The notes: generated by a model not told the origin, from the letters alone. Positions 1-10,410 are shown, numbered from the stretch's first letter. The stretch is DNA of 64,000 bases from Lacinutrix neustonica (GCF_026625145.1 NZ_CP113088.1:3771501-3835500), one strand, 5' to 3'. Numbers and translations are program-made.

Positions 1-228
1 GGTTTCTGTTCCAATATTAACGGTTGTTACTTTAAGCTTGTCTGCGTTCTCATGTGGTATGCACGTTAACACCTCACCAATGATAACACCTTCTAAACCG
101 CCTTTAACACTTTGGTAGGTGTCTATACCTTCCACTTCTAAACCTAAATCGGTAAGTAATTCACTGGTTTGTTCTCGTGTCCAATCTATTTTTAAAAACT
201 GCTTGATCCAGTTGTATGAAATCTTCAT
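1..228 (-). CDS. pheT: Phenylalanine--tRNA ligase beta subunit, N-terminal part (cut by window edge)
   Basis: The reading frame starts at an ATG at position 228 and stays open to the window edge, giving 76 residues that begin MKISYNWIKQFLKIDW. This is the characteristic start of bacterial PheT. The segment around GVIIGEVLTCIPHENADKLKV is the beginning of the tRNA-binding OB-fold (EMAP-like) domain that follows the first 40 residues. PheT pairs with PheS to charge tRNA-Phe in the cytoplasm. Only the first tenth of the protein is visible, so nothing can be said about the rest. The gene diverges from the secreted nuclease at 459, with a 230-base spacer between them. Confidence 0.93.
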   Translation of the reverse strand, partial: MKISYNWIKQFLKIDWTREQTSELLTDLGLEVEGIDTYQSVKGGLEGVIIGEVLTCIPHENADKLKVTTVNIGTET

Positions 229-458
229 TTATAGCATAATTAAGTGCGCAAAGATAATAATAGTTGAGGGTTCTTAAAATTTTAAAATTGGCTTTTATAT
301 AAAATTTAGTTATTAACCACTTTTTAAGGTGTAACTTTATAATTATTAACTAGTTAGCGTGTAATTGTTACTAAGTTGTAAAACTGGTAACATTAAGATA
401 ATAGTAAACATTAAATATTGCAATATCTTGGTGCAAACAACTGAAACACAACTACAAA

Positions 459-2475
459 ATGAAAAATCAATTACTTATTTGCTGTATGTTATTATCTATA
501 ATAACCTTCGCACAAGTGCCATCATATTACAATGATGTTAATTTATCACAAAGCGGAACGGCTCTTAAAGACAATTTAGCAGTTAAGATTACGAGTACGC
601 ACACCACCTTTTTGAGTTACACACCGGGGGTTTGGGACGCACTGAAGCAAGCCGATTTAGACCCGAACAATGCAAATAAGGTGTTGCTTATTTATGGATA
701 TGATGATACCGATAATAATTATAAGACAGACAGAACCCGAGGGAAAGACAGTAATGGAGGTAGTATTGGATTATGGAATAGAGAACATACCTATCCTAAG
801 TCTTTAGGCCTGCCCAATTTAGGAACTACAGGCCCAGGAAGTGATGCCCATCATTTACGTGCTAGCGATATACAACTCAATGCAGATCGCGGTAGTAGAA
901 AGTATGCAGATGGTAATGGCAATGCTAAAATTACAGCTCAAGGGTATTTTTATCCTGGAGATGAATGGAAAGGAGATGTCGCAAGAATGATGTTGTTTAT
1001 GTATTTACGTTATGGGGATCGTTGCCTGCCAAAAAATGTTGGTGTAGGTAGCTTAGTATCTCGGTGATGCTAATATGATTATGTTATTTTTAGAATGGAA
1101 TGTTGAAGATCCAGTAAACGCCTTCGAAGATCAAAGAAATCAGGTCATTCAAGGCATTCAAGGCAATCGTAACCCATTTATTGATAATCCGGCGTTCGCC
1201 ACTCAAATTTGGGGAGGCCCACAAGCTGAAGATCGTTTTGGAACGGGTACTGGTGGAGGCACTGGAACTGCTTCAGAATTGTTTATTTCAGAATATGTTG
1301 AAGGATCGTCAAACAATAAAGCTATTGAAATTGCTAATGTTACAGGAAGCAACATTAATCTATCAGCCTATAGCCTAAGGAAACAAACCAATGGTGCAGG
1401 TGGATGGAGTAGTGGTTATACTTTAAGCGGTTCTGTTGCTAATGGTGATGTTTTTGTAGTAGCAAATTCCAGTGCTTCAACAACGCTTAAAAATAATGCA
1501 GAAGTAACCACCTCCAATGCCGCTTTAACTTTTAATGGAAACGATCCTGTTGGACTCTTTAAAAATGGCGTTTTAATAGATATTGTAGGAACTTTTAATG
1601 GCGGCAGTGCCAACTTTGCTAAAGATCAAACATTGAGACGTAAATCCAGTGTCGTTTCTCCAACGGGGAGTTATAATACTTCACAATGGAACGTTTATAA
1701 TCAAGACACATTTACAAATGTAGGTTCGCATAGTGTAGGCGGGGATTCAACCCCGCCTTCACCAACACCAACGGTTACTTATTGTAGTACAAAAGGGAAT
1801 AGTGTTGCAGATGAATTTATCGATTTTGTAAGTATTGGCGGTATTTCAAATAGTTCAGGAGCTAATGGGGGTTATATAGATAACACGCATCTTGTTGGTT
1901 ATGTCAATTATGGTTCTAACAGCATTGTATTTAGTACAGGATTTTCGGGACAGGCGTATACTGAGTTTTGGAAAGTATGGATTGATTTTAATAGAAATGG
2001 CACTTTTGAAAGTAATGAAGAAGTGGTCGCTGGCTCATCGTCTAGCGCGAATAATTTATCGGCAAGCTTTACGATACCTTCAACAGCTCAATCGGGCACA
2101 ACACGTATGCGGGTGTCTATGAAATACAATGCGGCTCCAACGGCTTGTGAAGCTTTTAGTTATGGTGAAGTTGAAGATTATACTTTAAATATTGGGAGTA
2201 GTTCAAAAGCTATGGAAACAATAAAAGCAGATTTAGATTTAGAAGCGGAAGGGGCCTTGTATGATGTGACTATTTTTAGTGCTTATGAAGATATTGAAAT
2301 CAAAGTAAAAGATAAAAGAGCAATAAGTTATAATGTTTACAGTATAAATGGCCGTTTGGTTGCCAGTGGAGGGCGCTCTGAACATTTAAAACTAAAGACA
2401 TTAGAATCTGGTGTATATATCATCCATATTAACGATGGTCAACGTACTATTCAAAAGAAATTTTTAAAGAAGTAA
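459..2475 (+). CDS. Secreted endonuclease I-family nuclease with lamin-tail, GEVED and type IX sorting domains (frame break at 1059-1064)
   Basis: The restored protein has about 671 residues. It begins with a signal peptide (MKNQLLICCMLLSIITFAQ). An endonuclease I domain follows, recognised by NREHTYP and GSDAHHLRASD, the His/Asn metal-nuclease core. Next come a lamin-tail domain (ELFISEYVEGSSNNKAIEI), a GEVED domain ending FSYGEVEDYTLNI, and a C-terminal beta-rich tail (YNVYSINGRLVASGG to IQKKFLKK) typical of type IX secretion cargo. The frame is broken at TCTCGG (1059-1064): removing one G turns a premature stop into VGSLVSRDANMIMLFLEWN, the expected continuation of the nuclease domain. It is probably exported across the outer membrane to degrade extracellular DNA or RNA. 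Function is inferred from the family; the break is probably a sequence error. Confidence 0.88.
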
Positions 2476-2637
2476 CTCCTTTTGTATTAAAAAGAGCACG
2501 ATTTAAATATTGCAACCTTTATTTAGCTATCTTTAAATGTTATAGATATGTTAAACTTTAACAGGTGAAAGGCCAAAAGGATCATGTAAACGTAATTATA
2601 ATGTATAAAATCACTAAATAAAAATTTACAGACCATT

Positions 2638-2928
2638 ATGAAAAAATTAAATTATGTCTTGTTGTTTGCTGTAGGGTTATTCTTTGCAGGAACACAGTTT
2701 GCAGTTGCTCAAGTAGAAGCAAAAGAAGAAACTGTAATTAAAACAGAATCTGTAGAAGTAAAAAAGGAAGTTACTGCGGATACAGATAAGGAGGCTACAA
2801 AAATAACAACATCTATGGAGACTGAGGTTGAAGTTGATAAAACGTCTGAAATGCCAGCAAAAGTGAATGGTGAAGGCACTAAAGAAGATTTAGAAGACGA
2901 TGATTTAGAAGACGATGATAACAACTAA
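2638..2928 (+). CDS. Small secreted acidic protein, unknown function
   Basis: The product has 96 residues, with a clear signal peptide (MKKLNYVLLFAVGLFFAGTQFAVAQ) followed by a Lys/Glu-rich, low-complexity mature part. It ends in two near-identical acidic blocks (EDLEDDDLEDDDNN). There are no cysteines and no recognisable enzyme motif. It is followed at once by a strong hairpin terminator, so it is probably a single-gene unit. It resembles the two small secreted proteins just downstream in composition, which suggests a local group of charged envelope proteins. The acidic tail could bind calcium or cations, but this is only inference. Confidence 0.75.
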   Translation: MKKLNYVLLFAVGLFFAGTQFAVAQVEAKEETVIKTESVEVKKEVTADTDKEATKITTSMETEVEVDKTSEMPAKVNGEGTKEDLEDDDLEDDDNN

Positions 2929-2944
2929 ATAAAAAGATCTATTC

Positions 2945-2979
2945 AAAAAAGATATTGAGCGTGCTTAATATCTTTTTTT
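2945..2979 (+). terminator. Rho-independent terminator after the acidic secreted protein
   Basis: A stem AAAAGATATT / AATATCTTTT encloses a ten-base loop and is followed by a run of seven T on the plus strand, 17 bases after the stop codon at 2928. Confidence 0.8.
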
Positions 2980-3058
2980 GTTTTGTTTAAACATTATGAG
3001 TAACCCAATTGAAATTCAATTACCTTAACCACAACTAATCATTTAAATCTTAACAGTT

Positions 3059-3262
3059 ATGAAAAAAATATTAAACGTAGCATTTGTAGTTATGCTTTTA
3101 GCAGTAACGTCTTGTAAAGACACAAAACAAGAAGAAGCCGAGACAGAAGCCGCTGTGGAGCAAATAGAAACCATTGAGGCAGAAACAGAAGAAATTATGG
3201 AATCTGTTGATCAAAATGCCGAGGAACTAAAAGAAGAATTAAACGAACTTGATACCCTATAA
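3059..3262 (+). CDS. Small lipoprotein, Glu-rich
   Basis: The product has 67 residues: a lipoprotein signal (MKKILNVAFVVMLLAVTSC, lipobox AVTSC) followed by an extremely Glu-rich mature part with no other cysteine. The stop is only three bases before the ATG of the next gene at 3266, so the two are probably cotranscribed and end at the shared terminator at 3955. No family is recognised; a periplasm-facing, outer-membrane-anchored acidic helix is the plain reading. Confidence 0.78.
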   Translation: MKKILNVAFVVMLLAVTSCKDTKQEEAETEAAVEQIETIEAETEEIMESVDQNAEELKEELNELDTL

Positions 3263-3265
3263 ATT

Positions 3266-3931
3266 ATGAAAACTATGAACTATAAATTACTAGTACTGGG
3301 ATTTTTTGTGTTGGTAAGCTCAGTATCTTTCGCTCAAAATGATATGAAAGACAAAGCAAAAAAGGAAAAAGTTGAAAAAGCACAGAAAGAAGAGCTTAAG
3401 GATCTAAAGGAAGATATTAAAGAGGAACGCCAAGAGATCAAGGAAGAAAATAAAGAAATGCGCGAAGCTGTTAAAGAGGAACGTAAAGAAGAACTTGATG
3501 CTATGAAGCAAGACCACAAGGAGGTGAAAGAAGAGATGAAGGATCAGTCTGATGATTATGGAGACGATCTTGATGATGATAATAATGGTAATGCCTATGG
3601 GAAGAATAAAGGCAGCTTAAAAGGAAAGGAATTTGGTCAATATAGAGCGGCTGAAGCAAAACAAAAAATTGAGCGTGGTAAAGCTAAGATTGAAGACAAC
3701 AGAAGGCTGATAGATAATGGTAGAAACAAATTGGCTGAAGCTATAGAGCGTTTTGAACTGCAAAAAGAAACTGAAAAGTTAACAGAAGAGCAAATACAAC
3801 AACGTGAAGAGCGTTTTAAAAGAGTACAGCAATTATTAACCGAACATGAGGCTAGAGTGAACAAAGCACAAGAAAAGCTAGTAGAGAAAAATGCAAAACT
3901 CTCTCAAGTGTATCAAGTAGAAGAAGAGTAG
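3266..3931 (+). CDS. Secreted coiled-coil protein, unknown function
   Basis: The product has 221 residues. A signal peptide (MKTMNYKLLVLGFFVLVSSVSFAQ) is followed by long Lys/Glu/Arg-rich helices (residues 28-95 and 130-215) with heptad-like spacing. A flexible acidic, Gly/Asn-containing linker (DDYGDDLDDDNNGNAYG, about residues 95-112) separates them. No catalytic motif is visible. It is the second gene of a two-gene unit with the lipoprotein at 3059. A periplasmic structural or chaperone-like role is possible but not shown by the sequence. Confidence 0.78.
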   Translation: MKTMNYKLLVLGFFVLVSSVSFAQNDMKDKAKKEKVEKAQKEELKDLKEDIKEERQEIKEENKEMREAVKEERKEELDAMKQDHKEVKEEMKDQSDDYGDDLDDDNNGNAYGKNKGSLKGKEFGQYRAAEAKQKIERGKAKIEDNRRLIDNGRNKLAEAIERFELQKETEKLTEEQIQQREERFKRVQQLLTEHEARVNKAQEKLVEKNAKLSQVYQVEEE

Positions 3932-3954
3932 ATACGTTTGATGATTAAATCAAT

Positions 3955-3987
3955 AAAAAAAGACAGTGCGAAAGCACTGTCTTTTTT
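3955..3987 (+). terminator. Rho-independent terminator
   Basis: A perfect stem AAAGACAGTGC / GCACTGTCTTT closed by a GAAA tetraloop is followed by a T run. It lies about 25 bases after the stop of the coiled-coil gene. Confidence 0.88.
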
Positions 3988-4387
3988 GTTTTATACATTG
4001 TATCCCAGTTTTAAATGGATAGTGCTCATTCTATTTATATAGAATAGTATTTTTAATTCGTCAATTTTAAATGGTCTTGAAATATATGTTGAACATTGAA
4101 AATAGAGCCTAGGTTTAGAGGCTAAAAAGGTTCTAAAAAAAGCAGTAAGCACTGTGAAATGGAGTTTTTGGATTCGGTTTTTTGTTTTTTGTAGAACTAG
4201 AAAGCAACCTTTTCTACCATGGTCTTTTTTACTTGTTTTAACTTAGAAACAGTAGAAAGTTTGTGACCAAAATGCTGTAGTACATCAGGAGTTCTTAAAG
4301 CAGTAGTTGTAGATGAATAAAAAGGAACAGTAAAAGGAATTATGTTTTTTGTAAGTATCTTTACCACTTCATTATTAAATAAAAAAA
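3988..4387. other. Intergenic stretch without a recognised gene
   Basis: There is no ORF with plausible coding character on either strand. A TATCTTTA box about 20 bases before the ATG at 4388 resembles the flavobacterial TAnnTTTG promoter element and may serve the downstream lipoprotein. Nothing else was seen. Confidence 0.5.
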
Positions 4388-5599
4388 ATGCGTCACCTTC
4401 TTATAGCCATTACAACTATTATAATTCTATCCTGTAAAACGGAAACTAAAAAAGCCACTTTGGGTGTTGGACTCTATAGAGCAGAACTACAAATTAACGC
4501 TACAGAAATACTACCCTTCACATTTAAAGTAAAAGACGCCAATAATTTAACCGTATTTAATGCGGAAGAGGAAATTGAAGTCGATGAAATCACGTATAGA
4601 AATGATTCTGTATTTATAGAAATGCCAGTATTTGAAGCGCTATTAGCGGCAAAAATGGATAAAGAAACACTAAATGGACATTTTATTGTTGCTGGAAAAA
4701 ATAGAATAATCCCTTTTAAAGCAGAGAAGAAAGACAACCGTTTTGATCTTACCAAAAAAGCGGAAACGAATATCACTGGAAACTGGGAAACCATTTTTAG
4801 TCCGGATACAGAAGAGGATAAATACATCGCCAAAGGCATCTTTAAACAAAACGGAAATCAGGTGACCGGTACCTTTAGAACCGAAACTGGTGATTATCGC
4901 TTTTTAGAAGGCGTAGTCAACGGAAATGAATTGAAACTCTCAACCTTTGATGGGGCACATGCTTTTTTATTTACGGGCACGGTGAGCGACTCTATAATTA
5001 ATGGTACTTTTTATTCCGGTAATCACTGGAGAGAGCCATTTATAGCGAAGCGCAATGAGGCTTTCGAATTACCAAGTGCAGATGATTTAACCTTTTTAAA
5101 AGAAGGGTACGACAGTCTAGCGTTTCGTTTTCCTGACGCGCAAGGTCACTTGGTGTCATTAAACGATGCGCGTTTTAAAGATAAAGTAGTGGTCGTGCAA
5201 ATTATGGGAACCTGGTGTCCTAACTGTTTGGATGAAAGTAAATATTATGCTGAGGTGTATGAACAATACAAAGACCAAGATCTAGAAATAGTCGCTTTAG
5301 CCTTTGAATATGCCAAAACCAACGAAAAAGCTTTTGCCAGTATTAAGCGTTTGCAAGATAGAGTAGGGATAAGCTATCCCATTTTATTGGCCCAAACAGG
5401 AACAACAAGTAAAGCCAAAGCCCAAGAAAAATTACCAATGTTAAACCATGTATTAAGTTATCCCACCACTGTCTTTTTAGATAAAAAAGGAAAAGTACGT
5501 AAGATACACACAGGGTTTAATGGGCCTGCAACAGGCGAGAAATTTGTAACCTTTAGGAAGGAGTTTCGTTCTTTTGTTGATACGTTATTAAGTGAATAA
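4388..5599 (+). CDS. Thioredoxin-like (TlpA/AhpC-TSA fold) lipoprotein
   Basis: The product has 403 residues. It has a lipoprotein signal (MRHLLIAITTIIILSC) and an N-terminal beta-rich region (about 30-225) resembling the DUF4369-like half of flavobacterial disulfide reductases. The C-terminal thioredoxin fold (about 250-400) contains VVVVQIMGTWCPNCLDE, with the redox pair Cys-Pro-Asn-Cys, and the cis-Pro segment LSYPTTVFLDKKGKV. Such proteins reduce periplasmic disulfides or assist cytochrome maturation, facing the periplasm. It stands alone, with no ccd or dsb neighbours. The fold is clear; the substrate is not. Confidence 0.86.
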   Translation: MRHLLIAITTIIILSCKTETKKATLGVGLYRAELQINATEILPFTFKVKDANNLTVFNAEEEIEVDEITYRNDSVFIEMPVFEALLAAKMDKETLNGHFIVAGKNRIIPFKAEKKDNRFDLTKKAETNITGNWETIFSPDTEEDKYIAKGIFKQNGNQVTGTFRTETGDYRFLEGVVNGNELKLSTFDGAHAFLFTGTVSDSIINGTFYSGNHWREPFIAKRNEAFELPSADDLTFLKEGYDSLAFRFPDAQGHLVSLNDARFKDKVVVVQIMGTWCPNCLDESKYYAEVYEQYKDQDLEIVALAFEYAKTNEKAFASIKRLQDRVGISYPILLAQTGTTSKAKAQEKLPMLNHVLSYPTTVFLDKKGKVRKIHTGFNGPATGEKFVTFRKEFRSFVDTLLSE

Positions 5600-5842
5600 T
5601 TTTCTAATGTAAAACTATTGTAATTTAACATGGGTATAAGCAGCGGTTCATTTTAGTTGTATGGTATTCAATAATCAGCATATTGTTAGAAGACACTAAA
5701 AGTGGTGTCATAAGTGGACTGGATGTATGCTATGTTGTAAATAAAATGGAGCTAAAAACAGACTCGATGTTAGTGAATGTCTTACAGAGGCGTCCATACC
5801 TTTTAAACGGCGGCTAATTTATCAATACCTTACTGTTTTTTT

Positions 5843-6932
5843 TTAATCAATAGGAGGTAATTCAATTTTATTAAGGGTGAAAGTCATTTCTGAAATAGCA
5901 CCGCTAACTTCATTTATCCTAGAATTTGTAAAATACAGATAGTTATTATAGATACTAAAGGTATCTGCCCATTTAATGTCATGGCCTTCAATTAGATTGT
6001 GAATACCACCATCAGGTGTTCTGTATTGTATTTTTTGATGTTCTAAATCTGCAAAATATAAACGGCCAGCTTGGTCGAAAATCATGCCATCTGGAGCTCC
6101 TGTTTTAGCTTCAAAAGTCACCTGTTCTTCGATGTTGGTTTTATCTGCTGCTTGCAATACCTCTGTATTAATAGCATACAAACTATACCCTGTAAGCGCA
6201 TGATAATAAAGCTTATTGTTTTTAGTATCCAACGCGATACCATCAGAATGTACGGTGTTCTCCCATGTTTGCTCACCAAACGTGAGTTGAGAGACTTCAG
6301 CACGGGTAGAGGTATGGTCGTTTAATACTCTCTCCCATTGCCCTGTATCTATATCCGGAATTACTAATCCTGCGTGCCCGGAATCAGTAAAGTAGATGCT
6401 GTTATTTTTCTTATCAATACGAAGGTCGTTGATATAAGAATCCGGATGAAAACTGTTTTTATCGAGTATGTAAGTTTTGATCAAGGTGTCTGTGTTTAAA
6501 TTAAAAATAAAAACTCGAGGGGCATCTATTACCGTTCCAAATAACGCACTTCTAGTATCTAGAACGTAGAGCTCGTTTTCGAAGGCAACTACAGATTGTA
6601 CCCCAATAAATGTATTAGGCAATACTGGCTGTCCAATTTCCCAAGAATTCCAAGTCGCATTGGGGTAATTTTCTTTTTTATTATCTGCTTTGATTTCAAC
6701 TACAGAACTGGTAACACCTTTTCTCCATCTCGGGAAAATTCACAAAAATTCGTCCCGAATTAGAAACCGTAACTCCAGTCACCTGTTGCCCCTTAAATGA
6801 AGCAACTTCTATAATTTGTGGAGCAACTCGATCTGTTTGAGTGGTATCGACTGCTCGAGATTTATTAGAACTCCCGTCTCTGCAAGATCCAAGAAGTAAT
6901 ATTAAGGTAAATAATAAGAAGGTATTTTTCAT
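5843..6932 (-). CDS. Major royal jelly protein/SMP-30-like beta-propeller lipoprotein (frame break at 6728-6734)
   Basis: The restored protein has about 362 residues. It starts with a lipoprotein signal (MKNTFLLFTLILLLGSC). The body is a six-bladed propeller of the MRJP/yellow-related type, seen in DLRIDKKNNSIYFTDSGHAGLVIPD, HSDGIALDTKNNKLYYHALTGYSLY and MIFDQAGRLYFADLEHQ. The frame is broken at ATCTCGGG (6728-6734). Dropping one G joins RIFVNFP to RWRKGVTSSVVEIKADN and then into the propeller. Members bind or hydrolyse small lactones or aromatic ligands; the actual ligand cannot be told here. The break matches the recurring TCTCG context and is probably not real. Confidence 0.82.
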
Positions 6933-6985
6933 TGTAATACTTTTTTATAAGTGTTAAAGAACCGTAGTGTAAGCTTTCTTTCTAT

Positions 6986-7495
6986 TTAGAATAGGCTCCG
7001 TGAAGAATAGGTTAATTCATAACTGTGCGTGTATATTTCAAAAACAATTCCGAAAGGATCTTCTACATAGCACATTTTAAAGGGCTTTTCATTGGGGTGA
7101 TATGCTCTAATAGGCATTCTTTGTTTCCCTCCATAAGACACTATTTCATCAATTAATGCTTCAATATTAGGGTCTTGTATACAAAAGTGAAAAAGGCCGG
7201 TATGGAACGGATTGAATTCAGGTGCTTCTTTAATGCCTTGTGGAAACGAAAATAATTCAATGCCTATACCATCGGAAGTTGAGAGATGCGCAATTTCAAA
7301 AGTGTCCCAATCGTCACCAAAAACGTCTATGCACATTTGTCCAATGGCCGTTTCCTTATTTTTTTTAACTAAAGCGGGTTCCATGATGATATACCATCCC
7401 ATAACTTCCGAATAGAAATTGACGGCTTGCTTTATATTGGGAACCGTAATGCCAATATGAGAAAAAGATTTTGGATAATTTTTATTTGTCGCCAT
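6986..7495 (-). CDS. VOC (glyoxalase/bleomycin-resistance fold) family protein
   Basis: The product has 169 residues. It carries two paired beta-alpha-beta modules: HIGITVPNIKQAVNFYSEVMGW at the start and FHFCIQDPNIEALIDEIVSYGG in the second half, ending in FKMCYVEDPFGIVFEIY. The metal-ligand-like residues His14, His in FHTGLFHFC and Glu in FEIY are present. VOC enzymes use a divalent metal for isomerase, dioxygenase or resistance reactions; the substrate is unknown here. It is divergent from the HxlR-type regulator at 7617, which is a common regulator-target arrangement, so that regulator may control it. Confidence 0.83.
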   Translation of the reverse strand: MATNKNYPKSFSHIGITVPNIKQAVNFYSEVMGWYIIMEPALVKKNKETAIGQMCIDVFGDDWDTFEIAHLSTSDGIGIELFSFPQGIKEAPEFNPFHTGLFHFCIQDPNIEALIDEIVSYGGKQRMPIRAYHPNEKPFKMCYVEDPFGIVFEIYTHSYELTYSSRSLF

Positions 7496-7616
7496 AGGTG
7501 ATGCATTAGATTGCGAAATTAAGGTATATTTGCTTAAAAGGCAATAACTTACTAAAAAGTACCATAGGGTATTAAAAGAGTTAAATGCTGATTGATAGTA
7601 ATTTATAATTAATAAT

Positions 7617-7938
7617 TTGAAAAAAGAAATTAATTGTCCTTTAAATTATACCATGAATTTAATTGGTACCAAATGGAAACCATTAATTTTGTTCCATTTA
7701 CTTGATGGCGCCTTACGGTCTCGGAATATTACAGAAAAAAATACCCAAAATTTCTAACAAAATGTTTACACAAACCGTGAGGGAATTGGAGAAGGACGGT
7801 CCGGTTATTAGAAAAATATATCCTGTTGTTCCCCCAAAAGTAGAATATAAATTAACTAAGAGAGGACAATCTTTAGAAGCTGTTCTAAGACTTTTGGATG
7901 CTTGGGGATTGGAAGATAACAGAAAGATTAGTACGTAG
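7617..7938 (+). CDS. HxlR-family winged-helix transcriptional regulator (frame break at 7719-7724)
   Basis: Restored, the product has 106 residues from a TTG start at 7617. It opens with CPLNYTMNLIGTKWKPLILFHLLDGALR, the hallmark N-terminus of HxlR regulators including the single conserved Cys. The winged helix follows: KISNKMFTQTVRELEKDGPVIRKIYPVVPPKVEYKLTKRG. The frame is broken at GGTCTCGGAA; removing one G links GALRS to RILQKKIPK. HxlR proteins are redox- or aldehyde-responsive dimeric DNA-binding proteins. The divergent VOC gene at 6986-7495 is the obvious candidate target. Confidence 0.82.
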
Positions 7939-7951
7939 TTACCACTCTTTA

Positions 7952-8884
7952 TTATGTTATTTCAGAGTCGTCAAGGACCTGTCTAATGCCTTCCGGATAG
8001 GAGGTTGTTCCAAAATCGGGAAATCGAGTCTTGAATTTTGAGGAATCAAAAATATTATCGATTGCATAACGTGGTAATAATTCTTGAGTTTCTTTTATAG
8101 TGGTATTAAAGAGGGAGGCTATTTTTAATATAAAAGGATGCATAACGCTATAGTTTATAGGTCTACCTAACGCCTTTGAAATTTCTTCCAGGATACCTTT
8201 ATACGTGAGTCGTTCCTCACAGCAGGGAAGATGCCATGTTTGGCCATAAGTATCCGGAGTGTTTCCAATTAAGGCCATTGCTTTACTGGCGTCAGGTGTG
8301 TAAATTAAAGTTCTTAATACGTCATCTTTTAAAAGCACTTTTGGTTTTTTATTTGCTTTTAGCTTTTCGAAAAGGAGCGTGTTCGTAATGCTCTTTGTTT
8401 TTCCAGGGCCATAAAATTCGGGAGCTCTGCATATTACAGCATCAATTTCTTTTTTGTTAATGGCTTCTAATAAAAGTTTAGCTGCCATTTTTTTTGCTTT
8501 CCCTTTTTTTCCATTCGGTTTTAAAGGGGTGTTTTCTGTTTGGATTTCGACGTCTTGAGGATAGGCATAAGTATTATCAAAGTATACCAGTTTGCAATGG
8601 TTAGCTTTACATCCTGATATGACATGTTGCATTATTATTGGCCAATCTCTCAACCAAACTTCAGAGTCGTAAGGGAGGCCAACCGTTAAATAGGCAATTT
8701 CACAATACTTCAACGCTTTATTTACAGCTTCAGGATTTAACAAGTCTCCAGTGAACAAAAGGTCATCACTGTTAACTTTTTTAGGATGTCTGCCTACTAA
8801 TTTTAGTTCTCTTGTATAATGGGTTCGCAATTCTTTTGCCAAACCTTCTCCTATAATTCCATTTGCTCCTAAAATAACTTGCAT
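7952..8884 (-). CDS. NAD(P)-dependent epimerase/dehydratase-like protein
   Basis: The product has 310 residues and an N-terminal Rossmann motif (MQVILGANGIIGEGLAKEL, a GxNGxIG variant of GxxGxxG). TVGLPYDS and LVYFDNTYAYPQD follow, where short-chain epimerases keep their Ser/Tyr region. The Tyr-x-x-x-Lys pair is not obvious, so it may be an atypical SDR that binds NADP without epimerising. The remainder (TPDASKAMALIGN, WHLPCCEERLTYKGILEEISKALGRP) fits NAD-dependent epimerases. It is tail-to-tail with the HxlR gene, with a 13-base gap. Confidence 0.83.
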   Translation of the reverse strand: MQVILGANGIIGEGLAKELRTHYTRELKLVGRHPKKVNSDDLLFTGDLLNPEAVNKALKYCEIAYLTVGLPYDSEVWLRDWPIIMQHVISGCKANHCKLVYFDNTYAYPQDVEIQTENTPLKPNGKKGKAKKMAAKLLLEAINKKEIDAVICRAPEFYGPGKTKSITNTLLFEKLKANKKPKVLLKDDVLRTLIYTPDASKAMALIGNTPDTYGQTWHLPCCEERLTYKGILEEISKALGRPINYSVMHPFILKIASLFNTTIKETQELLPRYAIDNIFDSSKFKTRFPDFGTTSYPEGIRQVLDDSEIT

Positions 8885-9039
8885 ATGATTTTGTTTTTCA
8901 AATGATGCCTATTAAGATACTAATAAAAAGAGATAATGTGAGTGTGTACGAGGCTTATTATACTGCTTAGATAACAAAGGAACGCAAACCGGATGCATTT
9001 TTTTGAGATCTTATATAAAAAATCGAGTAGTTTTTACGT

Positions 9040-9243
9040 TTATTCTATAATTTCGTAGTCTATATTTAATTTTCGTAAAGCTCTTAGTGCCGACCCCGTG
9101 TTTTTATCTTCGATCTCAATAGCTACAGAATCTCCTTCTAAAAGTATATCTGTTAATTCATTAGACAAGGACGCAGTAACGTTATATGAAAGTTCTATAA
9201 TACATTTGGCTATCGCTCGTCTATCTCGGCTTTTGAGCATCAC
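9040..9243 (-). CDS. Small conserved-looking hypothetical protein
   Basis: The product has 67 residues (MMLKSRDRRAIAKCIIEL...), with two adjacent ATG codons at the start, and is predicted to be soluble. The alternation of charged and hydrophobic residues and the ending ALRALRKLNIDYEIIE suggest a small alpha-beta fold. No family is recognised. It stands alone, with 250 non-coding bases on each side. Confidence 0.6.
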   Translation of the reverse strand: MMLKSRDRRAIAKCIIELSYNVTASLSNELTDILLEGDSVAIEIEDKNTGSALRALRKLNIDYEIIE

Positions 9244-9501
9244 AGGATAATAATTGTAATTTCATAATAGTATTTTATACATGCAATATACAAGACTTAC
9301 ATGACGCCTGAAGCTTACCTAAGACTTTATTACTACTACAGTAAGGTATATGCCTCAATTATCATCTTTAGCAGGCATTATCATTGTGGTTTGTTAAAAA
9401 TAAATATTATCAGGCGCGCTTTAACACCTGTTTTTTGTGTGTTTTGACAGGAGACAAAAATATTAAAATTTTAAAAAGAAAAGGTGTGCTGTGCGCCTTG
9501 T

Positions 9502-10322
9502 TTAGGAGTTGTTTTTTTTCATTTTAACCAGGTCATCATAGAGCTGTTTTATTGCTTCTTGCCCGTATGTTTTTTCTAATCTTCGAACCACAAAATGGCC
9601 TTTAGCCATGTCTTGAAAATGATCTATGAATATGGTATTTATAATAACACCACCTGCAGCACCGATTGCAGGAATCGCTTGAGCGGCAACTTTTTCTGTT
9701 ACTTGAATACTAAATCTTTCAGCAATATTCACAATGAATCGAATTAAAGCAGGTGCGCCTTCTTCTGCTAACGTTTTTGCAGCTATAGATTCGGCAGCTT
9801 CTGATACGGATTTAGCCAAAGCAGCTCTAACCACAAAATAACCGCTTTCGGTAGCATCATCTAACTCACTTTCTCCGCCTAGAGCAAACACTTCTAAACA
9901 GGCTAATTTTGTTTGAATATCATGTATTGATTCTCCTTCAGCTCTTGCGATATCTGCAATAGACCTTAACATTATAGTTGTAGACACGGGGAGTTCTAAA
10001 GCCAAAGCTGGTAATCCAAAAAAGCCTCCAACACCACCGAAACAGCAACACCAACCTTATGCCACCAATTTGAAGGTGCTGCGTTGGGTTTGTCTTTCAT
10101 AGTAAAAATAGCGGCGTCTGTTGCTTTTACCAAAGCAGATCGTGTTACTTCTCCAATTTTTTCGTGCCAGCTTGCCGGTAAAAGTTCTAATCCTTTCTCA
10201 ATAGGTTTGCCAATTAAATGGGTGATTTTTGCCGCAATACTGGGGTTTTCAAGTATTACCATGGCACGATATAATTCATTGTGATGTTCTTCTGTTATTT
10301 TAGTAGTACTCATTTTGTGCAT
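9502..10322 (-). CDS. EcsC-family protein (frame break near 10037-10040)
   Basis: Restored, the product has 273 residues. The two halves join as VAVSGGVGGFFGLPALALELPVSTTIMLRSIADIARAEGESI, a recognisable EcsC-family core. The Gly/Ala-rich hairpin is followed by LELPVTT-like, and later come AIPAIGAAGGVIINTIFIDHF and an Arg/Leu-rich end. EcsC proteins are soluble or membrane-associated and of unclear biochemical role, named after a Bacillus ABC-transporter operon. The frame breaks where the minus strand reads TTTCGGTGG; an extra G gives the joined protein. The context is again TCGG, so a sequence error is likely. Confidence 0.8.
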
Positions 10323-10410
10323 ACCATTTATGTTTTCAAATGTTAATTAATAGATGATAATTTTTTTTATCTTAATGTAGGTTTTCATTTAAACTAATTG
10401 TCCTTAAGTT

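Noticed and set aside
1075-2475. Second half of the nuclease as a separate gene
   Set aside because: Its apparent ATG lies inside the endonuclease I domain, and the one-base repair joins it to the first half at a conserved position.
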